10,508 nucleotides of DNA from Chloroflexota bacterium (GTDB lineage: Bacteria > Chloroflexota > Dormibacteria > Dormibacterales > Dormibacteraceae). The stretch is from the NCBI GenBank assembly GCA_005880175.1, contig VBJR01000019.1, forward strand, positions 30,311-40,818, given 5' to 3'. Every line of letters begins with the position of its first letter. The first letter of the stretch is position 1. Below, one piece after another: positions 6,365 to 10,508 of this stretch. The notes beneath the pieces were generated by a model, which was not told the DNA's origin, ran no database searches, and worked only from the letters and a program-made list of their open reading frames with translations. The position numbers were made by a program, and so were the translations under genes.

Positions 6365-7375
6365 ATGTTCGGAAAGCACGGAACCGTGTGGCAGGTGGGC
6401 CTCGCGGTGCTGGGTCTGCTGATCGTCGGCATCGTCCTCTTCGGCCCCCACGGCCGGGCGACGTCGCTGGTCGCCGCCCCGGCCGCTGACGTGGCGAACA
6501 ACAACAGCACCGCGGGGACGGCCGCGCACCCGGTGGTGGTGGTCCAGCAGCCGGACGCGCAGCAGCCCGGCTCGGACCAGTCGGGCAGCCAGGCGGCCGC
6601 CCCGGCGGACGGCTCGGCGTCGTCCGACACCGGCGCGCAGGCCGGCTCGGGCTCCGCGTCGGCCTCGAGCTCGACCTCGGCCAAGGCGGGCACCGGCTCC
6701 GCCGCGCTGCCGGCGCTCCCGGCGGTTCCGGCCGTCCCGGCCGTCGGCAACGTCGGGCGCACGCTGTTCCTCGACAACTTCGCCAGCGACCCGCTGGGCC
6801 TGGGCCTGCCGACGGGCTGGCTGCTGGCCGACCCGACCAGCTCCTCCTCCGGCGGCGGCCTGGGCGGCCTGCCGATCGTGGGCGGCCTGCTCGGCGGCCT
6901 GACCTCGAGCACCACCAGCCTGGTGCCCAGCGTCGTCAACGACGGCACCCACGTCCTCTCGCGCCAGTCCGGCTCCTGGTCGCACCTCGCGGCGGGCCCG
7001 ATGACCGTGGACTCGACCGCCAGCGCGAGCGTGAAGATGCTCGGCCGGAGCAGCGGGTTCGTCGGCGTCGCCGGTCGCTTCCAGGACGTGAACAACAGCA
7101 TCATGTGCGGGCTCAACGGCCCCAACACGCTGCAGCTCTGGCAGGTCGTGAACGGCCAGCAGCAGCTGCTCGCCTCGCAGCCCGTCTCGGCCGCGCTGAA
7201 CGTGTTCCACACCATCAAGATGGTCATGCAGGGCAGCCAGATGTCCTGCTCGCTGGACGGGGGCTCCATGCTCCAGGCCACCGGTACGTTGACCAGCCCG
7301 GGCCGCATCGGCCTGGTGGCGCTCGGCGACGCGACGTCCGAGTTCACCAACGTGCTGTCCACCGCGCTCGCGTAG
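6365..7375 (+). CDS. signal-anchored protein with disordered linker and outer beta-sandwich-like domain, paralogue of the preceding gene
   Basis: A 336-residue protein. A short N-terminus leads into one membrane helix at 8-27 (VWQVGLAVLGLLIVGIVLFG), then about 105 residues of low complexity (Gln, Ser, Gly, Ala; ending LPALPAVPAVPAV), then a C-terminal domain (about 133-336) homologous to that of the gene before it. Shared landmarks in order are GVAGRFQD, CGLNG with Cys248, LQLW, LLAS, CSLDG with Cys295, LQAT, GRIGLVA and EF. The domain carries an extra Gly/Ser-rich loop (158-188, GGLGGLPIVGGLLGGLTS). No catalytic residues are apparent. There is no cleavable signal-peptide site or lipobox, so it probably stays anchored with the domain outside. 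It may be a sigma-regulon product or a second sensor; I cannot tell which. A hairpin terminator follows its stop. Confidence 0.75.
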   Translation: MFGKHGTVWQVGLAVLGLLIVGIVLFGPHGRATSLVAAPAADVANNNSTAGTAAHPVVVVQQPDAQQPGSDQSGSQAAAPADGSASSDTGAQAGSGSASASSSTSAKAGTGSAALPALPAVPAVPAVGNVGRTLFLDNFASDPLGLGLPTGWLLADPTSSSSGGGLGGLPIVGGLLGGLTSSTTSLVPSVVNDGTHVLSRQSGSWSHLAAGPMTVDSTASASVKMLGRSSGFVGVAGRFQDVNNSIMCGLNGPNTLQLWQVVNGQQQLLASQPVSAALNVFHTIKMVMQGSQMSCSLDGGSMLQATGTLTSPGRIGLVALGDATSEFTNVLSTALA

Positions 7376-7410
7376 CGCGCTTCCTCCCGACCACCCCCTC
7401 TTTCTTCGAA

Positions 7411-7448
7411 GCTGGCGGGTCGCACCGTGCGCCCGCCAGCCCCCTTTT
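7411..7448 (+). terminator. Rho-independent terminator
   Basis: GCTGGCGGG (7411-7419) pairs perfectly with CCCGCCAGC (7432-7440). Inside, after one bulged T, CGCA pairs with TGCG around a CCG loop. CCCCTTTT follows on the plus strand. It ends the sigma-factor operon 36 bases after the last stop. It also lies directly behind the minus-strand stop of the gene fragment at 7448, so it may once have served both convergent genes. Confidence 0.8.
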
Positions 7449-7502
7449 CACCGGGCCAGGCCGTCCACGATCGCGCCCAGCGCGTAGAGGACGAAGAAGT
7501 GA
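7448..7502 (-). pseudogene. displaced 3' end of the small membrane-protein gene (att-like copy)
   Basis: Read on the minus strand, these bases encode HHFFVLYALGAIVDGLAR and a TGA stop, matching the last residues of the intact gene at 9985-10242 (WYFFVLYALGAILDRLAA). The first 32 bases of the match (7500 back to 7469) are identical to 10037-10006. The last 21 bases up to the stop match at 14 positions and still encode a similar tail. Similarity stops abruptly to the right of 7500. A clean boundary on one side and a homologous but diverged stop-proximal part on the other is what insertion of an element carrying its own copy of a gene's 3' end leaves behind. Confidence 0.75.
7469..7500. repeat. 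left copy of the 32-bp direct repeat (putative attL core)
   Basis: Identical to 10006-10037, in the same orientation. It includes the small inverted repeat CGCGC-CCA-GCGCG at 7472-7484. The two copies lie 2.5 kb apart, and a tyrosine integrase remnant abuts the right-hand one. Confidence 0.75.
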
Positions 7503-7624
7503 TGTAGCCGTTCCGGCTCGTCCCGGTCCGTCCCGCCAATCTGGCCGCCGAGTTCGCCAGGCAGTCCGCACGTGGCGCGTGGAGGCCCGTCGTCCCGGCC
7601 CATCCCATCGGATTTTGCACCGCC

Positions 7625-7646
7625 GTGAGCGATCCGTGAGCGATCC
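7625..7646. repeat. tandem 11-bp direct repeat
   Basis: GTGAGCGATCC occurs twice without a gap (7625-7635 and 7636-7646). It falls at the end of the coding-like minus-strand stretch 7644-7853, and may mark a replication-slippage event or a rearrangement junction. Confidence 0.7.
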
Positions 7647-7853
7647 CACCCATCGCCGCGCGGTCGCCAGCGCCATCGCCAGCGGCCGCTCCGCGACCAG
7701 GAGCACCAGTGGCGGGGAGGGGCGCGTGGGACTCCCGCAGCGCCACGCCAGCCGGCCGGCGCGGCGCACGACGATGTCGCCGCCGAGGATGCCGACCTCG
7801 ACGCCGTCGTCGGGCCGGAGGGTGAAGTGCAGGGCGAGCTCCCGATCGACCAT
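7644..7853 (-). pseudogene. unrecognised coding remnant
   Basis: From ATG 7853-7851 the minus strand reads about 70 codons with strong G/C third positions and a protein-like mix, beginning MVDRELALHFTLRPDDGVEV and continuing GILGGDIVVRRAGRLAWRC. The frame has no stop until 7344, but beyond 7644 it loses this character and would run through the terminator and antisense to the anchored-protein gene, so an intact gene is unlikely. A second coding-like stretch upstream in another frame (about 7890-7985, LVDNPRGDPACAAVAAVAG) suggests the original gene was longer and broken by a frameshift. I recognise no family. It sits inside the putative element. Confidence 0.3.
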
Positions 7854-8000
7854 GCACGCCAAGGCGCCGATCTGACCGACCCGGCTGCGGGCCCCGAGCG
7901 GCGCCCGCCACTGCCGCCACCGCCGCACAGGCCGGATCGCCGCGTGGGTTGTCGACGAGGACGGCCGGCTCTGGGCGGTCGCCAGGCGGAGTCGAAGCCG

Positions 8001-8006
8001 TAGAGT
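8001..8006 (+). promoter_or_regulatory. -10 element of the acetyltransferase gene
   Basis: TAGAGT, four of six matches to TATAAT and a TANNNT fit, ends eight bases before the ATG at 8015. No ribosome site precedes that ATG, so a leaderless or very short leader is likely. No convincing -35 is present. Confidence 0.4.
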
Positions 8007-8014
8007 CCAATGCC

Positions 8015-8512
8015 ATGGACGAGGCTGTCGTCGCCGCGCAGGACGACTTCGCGCTGCGCATCGAGCCCTGCGGCCCCGAGCAGGCCGAGATCGTCCACCA
8101 GCTCACGCAGGAGGCGTTCGCACCGCACCGGGCGCTGGATCCGCCGAGCGGCGTGGCGAGCGAGTCGGTCCACGACGTGCGCGACGACCTCGCCCGTGGG
8201 GAGGCTGCCCTTGCCTGGCTCGGCTCGCGACCAGTGGCCTGCATGCGCATGGTCGCTGACGCAGGGCACCTCCACGTCCGCCGCTTGGCGGTTAGTCGTG
8301 ACCTCCAGGGACGGGGCCTCGGCAGGGCGATGATGGCCTGGGCCGAGTCCGCTGCTCGCCGCAGGGGCCTGTCCGAGGTAACCGTCGGGGTACGGCTGGC
8401 GCTGGCCGGCAATCGGGCGTTCTATGGGCGGCTGGGCTACCACCCGGCCGGCGAGCACGCCCACCCCGGGTACGATCAGCCGACTTGGGTCGAGTTGCGC
8501 AAGGTGCTGTAG
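8015..8512 (+). CDS. GNAT-family N-acetyltransferase
   Basis: A 165-residue cytoplasmic acetyltransferase that moves an acetyl group from acetyl-CoA to an unknown amine. The start is the ATG at 8015; the open frame reaches back to 7949, but the upstream residues are not family-like and a -10 lies at 8001. The domain starts at about residue 14 (LRIEPCGPEQAEIVHQLTQ). Motif A is LHVRRLAVSRDLQGRGLG (86-103), with the acetyl-CoA pyrophosphate loop QGRGLG (98-103). Motif B is NRAFYGRLGY (133-142), and a final strand WVELRKVL ends the protein. It looks complete and intact although it lies among broken genes inside the putative element, so it may be cargo that is still functional. Confidence 0.88.
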   Translation: MDEAVVAAQDDFALRIEPCGPEQAEIVHQLTQEAFAPHRALDPPSGVASESVHDVRDDLARGEAALAWLGSRPVACMRMVADAGHLHVRRLAVSRDLQGRGLGRAMMAWAESAARRRGLSEVTVGVRLALAGNRAFYGRLGYHPAGEHAHPGYDQPTWVELRKVL

Positions 8513-8556
8513 CCGACGGCCGCGTCGCTCAGACTCGCGTGATCGTGCAAGTTCGC

Positions 8557-8667
8557 GGCCTGTGCTGACAGCGTCTGCTGCTCCATCCCGGCCCACGCGA
8601 TCGTCATGCGGAACATCGCGCCGCCGATCGGCGCCGTGGCGTCGATCCACGGTTCCTGGAGGCCGCG
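8557..8667 (-). pseudogene. serine recombinase (resolvase) fragment
   Basis: On the minus strand about 37 codons read RGLQEPWIDATAPIGGAM, then FRMTIAWAGMEQQTL. This fits the late part of the serine-recombinase catalytic domain, where family members have L..E..IDT.TP.G..MF....A.AE.ER before the long E helix. The conserved AE-ER is degraded to AGMEQQ, and neither the catalytic serine region upstream nor the DNA-binding domain downstream is present in the frame. The frame runs on into the acetyltransferase's antisense strand and stops at 8476. It is a short relic of a mobile-element recombinase. Confidence 0.5.
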
Positions 8668-8698
8668 CGGGCGGCAGCACCGGGCCCGATGGTTCGCG

Positions 8699-8923
8699 TC
8701 ACCACCCGGCGCGGCTCCGCGTCCGTGTCGACGAGCATGCCCGCTGCGCGCCGACATCGGTCGCATCCAGCGCCGCCAGGCCGAGCGGGGCGGCGGGCAC
8801 GTAGCGTCCGGGCGACTCGATCGGCTTCCGCATCTTCGGACGCGTCAGCCGCCGCAGTAGGCCGTTGCTGAGACCGCCTGGACTGGCCAGTCGATCCTCG
8901 CGCTGTCGCGTGTACTTGACCAA
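8699..8923 (-). pseudogene. unrecognised coding remnant, probably frameshifted
   Basis: From TTG at 8923 the minus strand encodes 74 residues beginning LVKYTRQREDRLASPGG and including RRLTRPKMRKPIESPGRYVP and PLGLAALDATDVG, with coding-like third positions. Near 8740 the protein-like reading appears to move to another frame (AGMLVDTDAEPRRVVTRTIG), which points to a frameshift in a longer ancestral gene. A GGAG lies seven to eight bases before the TTG. I recognise no family. The neighbouring remnant on the plus strand begins at essentially the same point (8920), so this may be a junction between two fragments. Confidence 0.3.
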
Positions 8924-9132
8924 GCCTGCTCCAAGCTCTGGACCAGCTGCTCGCGGAGGTGCAGCGGGTGGCCGACGTCGGCGTCCGGGAGTGGGCGGCG
9001 CTGGCCACGTTGGACGCGATCGGCCTCGGCGAGGAGCTGGGGATGCGGTGGGACGAGGAGGCGGGGAGCTTCGCCAGGCTCTGGTGCTCAGCCCTCCGGA
9101 AAGGTCCAGCTAGTGACGTCGTCCGGGAATGA
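8920..9132 (+). pseudogene. unrecognised coding remnant
   Basis: After an in-frame TGA at 8917-8919 the plus strand reads 70 codons to a TGA at 9130-9132, with strong coding character: LLQALDQLLAEVQRVADVG, then REWAALATLDAIGLGEELG, then MRWDEEAGSFARLWCSAL. No good start codon with a ribosome site is visible (GTG 8959 and GTG 8968 are possible), and the last 45 bases lie antisense to the end of the PPOX-like gene, so its true 3' end was probably replaced. It looks helical and acidic. I do not recognise the family. Confidence 0.35.
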
Positions 9133-9576
9133 CGTCCACCCCCTCGCGGCGTGCGGTGTCAAGCGGTAGATACTGCTGGTCGGTTCCGGCGCGAGACGCC
9201 TGTACTTCCGGCTCCAAGCGTCGGCCACCTGTTCTCCAGTCGCCAGGGGTGGGACGATGTCGTCGACGCGGCCTTCCACGATAACAACGTCGTTCCCGTC
9301 GTCCAAGTGGACGACGGCGGCTGGGTTCGCCGCGAGGTTGCGGGCCCAACGTGCACCAGAGAAGCCATCGAAGTACAGGGCGTCCTCGACCCAGACGCCC
9401 CAAAGCGATGCGACGTGGGGCCGACCGTCCGGGCCGGCGGTCGCGATCCAGTAGGTCTCAGCCTGCTCCAAGCGCACCCGGGCCCGCGCCCAGGGAAGGA
9501 GCGACGCATTCCTGGGCGGGTTCCGGTAACCGGGAGGCAGCTTCAGCCGCGATGCCGCTGGTTCAGGCCGGCTCAT
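9088..9576 (-). CDS. pyridoxamine 5'-phosphate oxidase family protein (split-barrel flavin-binding fold)
   Basis: A 162-residue cytoplasmic protein of the PNPOx-like split beta-barrel fold, whose members bind FMN, F420 or haem. The barrel begins near LEQAETYWIATAGPDGRP (37-53), followed by the conserved HVASLWGVWVEDALYF (54-69), GARWARNLAANPAAVVHL (74-91) and NDVVIVEGRV (95-104). A helix ADAWSRKYRR (119-128) leads to the final strands IYRLTPHAARGWTSF (136-150), near the family's usual end. It appears complete. The ATG at 9576-9574 follows a minus-strand TACACT (9588-9583) by six bases, suggesting a leaderless message. It lies inside the putative element, back to back with the integrase remnant. 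General F420/FMN reductase activity is possible; the substrate is unknown. Confidence 0.85.
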   Translation of the reverse strand: MSRPEPAASRLKLPPGYRNPPRNASLLPWARARVRLEQAETYWIATAGPDGRPHVASLWGVWVEDALYFDGFSGARWARNLAANPAAVVHLDDGNDVVIVEGRVDDIVPPLATGEQVADAWSRKYRRLAPEPTSSIYRLTPHAARGWTSFPDDVTSWTFPEG

Positions 9577-9581
9577 TCGCG

Positions 9582-9595
9582 GAGTGTATCCACTC
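9582..9595. promoter_or_regulatory. small inverted repeat over the PPOX-like gene promoter
   Basis: GAGTG-TATC-CACTC is a 5-bp inverted repeat overlapping the minus-strand -10 (TACACT, 9588-9583). It could be an operator but is short enough to be chance. Confidence 0.25.
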
Positions 9596-9982
9596 GACCG
9601 GCTGCTTCCCGGAGAAGCCCAGAGCGCTGTTGCGAAGGAGGACGGGACGCCTCAGATCGGCCACGTCGTGACCGATCGCTTCCGACGCACGGTCGCTGGG
9701 TGCGCCGGGCTCTCCCGGATCGTCCTGCATGGGCTACGCCACACCCATGCGACCCTGCTTCTGGAAGACGGCGTAAGCCTCAAGGTCGTCGCGCTCCGGC
9801 TCGGCGACCGCGACGACACCGTCCTCCGCGTGTACGGGCACGTGACCCCTCACGGCCAGTCCGTGGCCGTGGCCCGGGTCCGGGAGTGGCTGTCACCCAC
9901 GTTCGACAACCGTGAGCATTTCGTGAGCGAAGGCGAGCCGACGGAGGCCGCCGAGGCCGAAAACTCCGATGACTCGAACTGA
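9584..9982 (+). pseudogene. 5'-truncated tyrosine recombinase/integrase
   Basis: The open frame encodes the C-terminal catalytic part of a phage-type integrase. From about codon 18 it reads KEDGTPQIGHVVTDRF, then the box II motif LHGLRHTHATLLL with His49 and Arg52, then SLKVVALRLG and the nucleophile region VYGHV with Tyr84. The N-terminal arm-binding and core-binding domains and the first catalytic arginine are missing; similarity begins near 9632, where earlier codons belong to unrelated sequence. The box III histidine of LGH is replaced by aspartate (LGD, Asp75). Both changes predict an inactive protein. It ends three bases before the stop of the minus-strand membrane gene and 24 bases before the right-hand repeat, the place expected for the integrase of the element bounded by those repeats. 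Confidence 0.8.
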
Positions 9983-9984
9983 AA

Positions 9985-10242
9985 TCAGGCCGCCAGGCGA
10001 TCCAGGATCGCGCCCAGCGCGTAGAGGACGAAGAAGTACCAGAGCGTCGTGACCACGTACCCGAGCAGCGTGGTCAGCACCGCGACCGGCAGGGTCGCGA
10101 GGTCCGCGTGGACCAGGATCCCGAGCAGCTGGAACACGACGAGCGCCGTGTTGACGATCGCGATGATCCACGCGGCGCGCTTGCACCAGAGGCCGACCTC
10201 GCGGTCCCTGAGCAGCCGGACCAGGTCGTCGATCACGGGCAT
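9985..10242 (-). CDS. small two-helix membrane protein
   Basis: An 85-residue protein from ATG 10242-10240, preceded by a strong ribosome site (AAGGAGG, minus strand 10258-10252). That site rules out the longer open frame reaching 10365. The N-terminal ~20 residues are charged (MPVIDDLVRLLRDREVGLW). Two hydrophobic segments lie at about 24-46 and 54-79, the second ending FFVLYALGAILDRLAA. It may be a small inner-membrane protein with both ends inside; I know no function. Its last ~18 codons are duplicated at 7448-7502, and I infer that its 3' end was supplied by an inserted element. The reading frame was kept, so the gene is probably still expressed. Confidence 0.75.
   Translation of the reverse strand: MPVIDDLVRLLRDREVGLWCKRAAWIIAIVNTALVVFQLLGILVHADLATLPVAVLTTLLGYVVTTLWYFFVLYALGAILDRLAA
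10006..10037. repeat. right copy of the 32-bp direct repeat (putative attR core)
   Basis: Identical to 7469-7500 and lying within codons near the 3' end of the intact small membrane-protein gene. The inverted repeat CGCGC-CCA-GCGCG occupies 10009-10021. To the right the intact gene continues; to the left, after the stop, the integrase remnant begins. Confidence 0.75.
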
Positions 10243-10332
10243 GCGATCCTCCCTCCTTGTTCCCTGAAGTGCCTCCCAGGGTACCGGCCGGGCGGCGGCA
10301 ACCCCGACCTGCGGCGCGCGGGCTCCCCTTCT

Positions 10333-10338
10333 TAGACT
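10333..10338 (+). promoter_or_regulatory. -10 element of the right-edge gene
   Basis: TAGACT, four of six matches to TATAAT, fourteen bases before the TTG start. It uses the same TAGANT hexamer seen before the TetR, sigma-factor and acetyltransferase genes. No -35 box is evident. Confidence 0.4.
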
Positions 10339-10352
10339 GGACCGCAGACGCC

Positions 10353-10508
10353 TTGGAATCTCCACAGACGTTCGGGGTCGAGCGGAGGCGCTGGGCCCGC
10401 ACCGTGGTCGCCGTCGTGGCGACGGTGCTGGCGATCGCGCTGGTCGTCGCGGTCACCGTCCAGGTGCGCAACCTGCTCCAGGGCATCCCGACGACGGGCA
10501 CGCGCACG
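10353..10508 (+). CDS. signal-anchored membrane protein, N-terminal part (partial)
   Basis: Fifty-two codons from TTG at 10353 to the window edge, too short to have been listed as a complete gene. The sequence begins (M)ESPQTFGVERRRWART, then one long hydrophobic helix at about 17-37 (VVAVVATVLAIALVVAVTV), then VRNLLQGIP. An arginine cluster before the helix and none after it predicts an inside N-terminus and an outer C-terminal part. There is no ribosome site; a TAGACT -10 lies upstream. It is divergent from the small membrane-protein gene, with 110 bases between starts. The family cannot be determined from this portion. Confidence 0.6.
   Translation, partial: MESPQTFGVERRRWARTVVAVVATVLAIALVVAVTVQVRNLLQGIPTTGTRT

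Larger units (their letters stand above)
7469..10037. mobile_element. decayed integrative element between att-like repeats in the 3' end of a protein-coding gene
   Basis: The boundaries are two identical 32-bp direct repeats that belong to the 3' end of one gene. The intact gene is restored at the right end and its original tail is left at the far left end. A 5'-truncated tyrosine integrase lies 24 bases inside the right repeat, the usual place for an integrase. Contents are an acetyltransferase, a PPOX-like protein, a serine-recombinase fragment and several unrecognised coding fragments. The integrase is truncated and has lost a catalytic histidine, so the element should be immobile. The boundaries are seen directly; the history is inferred. 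A segmental duplication with later decay is the main alternative. Confidence 0.6.

Noticed and set aside
5750..7375. Calling the outer domains 3-keto-disaccharide hydrolases (DUF1080 enzymes)
   Set aside because: The fold resemblance is general and no catalytic residues could be identified; the membrane stalk and sigma-factor context suit a binding or sensing domain better.
7949..8014. Longer acetyltransferase starting at 7949
   Set aside because: The 22 extra residues do not look like family sequence, and a -10 element at 8001-8006 lies inside them.
6274..8412. 712-codon open frame on the minus strand
   Set aside because: It runs antisense through the anchored-protein gene and the terminator, and into the acetyltransferase gene; its composition is low-complexity Arg/Ala/Pro/Ser. 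It is open only because stops are rare at this G+C content.
10243..10365. Longer version of the small membrane protein starting at 10365
   Set aside because: A strong ribosome site directly precedes the ATG at 10242, and the extra 41 residues look like untranslated leader and overlap the divergent gene's start.

Overview
The window is about 70% G+C, with strong G/C preference at third codon positions, GTG and TTG starts, and TANNNT-type -10 hexamers close to several start codons, a pattern typical of leaderless transcripts. This suggests a high-G+C Gram-positive-type bacterium such as an actinomycete, or a G+C-rich Chloroflexota/Dormibacterota relative. The phylum cannot be fixed from the sequence alone. 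No rRNA, tRNA or CRISPR array was seen.

Layout. (1) 1-1832, minus strand: a three-helix membrane protein of unknown function, then an alpha/beta hydrolase whose stop overlaps the start of a luciferase-like flavin-dependent oxidoreductase that runs off the left edge. (2) 1870-4226, plus strand: a self-contained drug-efflux-type operon, TetR regulator > ABC ATPase > ABC-2 permease, with ATGA overlaps at both junctions and a perfect 17-bp palindromic operator just after an extended -10. (3) 4296-4742, minus: a DUF6194-like protein that seems short at its N-terminus. (4) 4747-7375, plus: an ECF sigma factor, overlapped by a membrane-anchored protein in the usual anti-sigma position, then a second membrane-anchored protein. 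Both anchored proteins have one transmembrane helix, a disordered linker and a homologous outer beta-sandwich-like domain with two conserved cysteines. A strong hairpin terminator closes the block. (5) 7448-10037: a patchwork bounded by two copies of the 3' end of one small membrane-protein gene, sharing a 32-bp identical core. Inside are a GNAT acetyltransferase, a serine-recombinase fragment, unrecognised coding remnants, a pyridoxamine-phosphate-oxidase-like protein and a 5'-truncated tyrosine integrase lying against the right-hand repeat. It reads as a decayed integrative element inserted in the 3' end of a protein-coding gene. (6) 9985-10508: the intact small membrane-protein gene (minus), divergent from the first 52 codons of a signal-anchored protein (plus).

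The two observations I rate highest are the sigma factor with paired outer-domain membrane proteins, which by analogy may sense an extracellular ligand, and the element with duplicated att-like ends inside a protein-coding gene.
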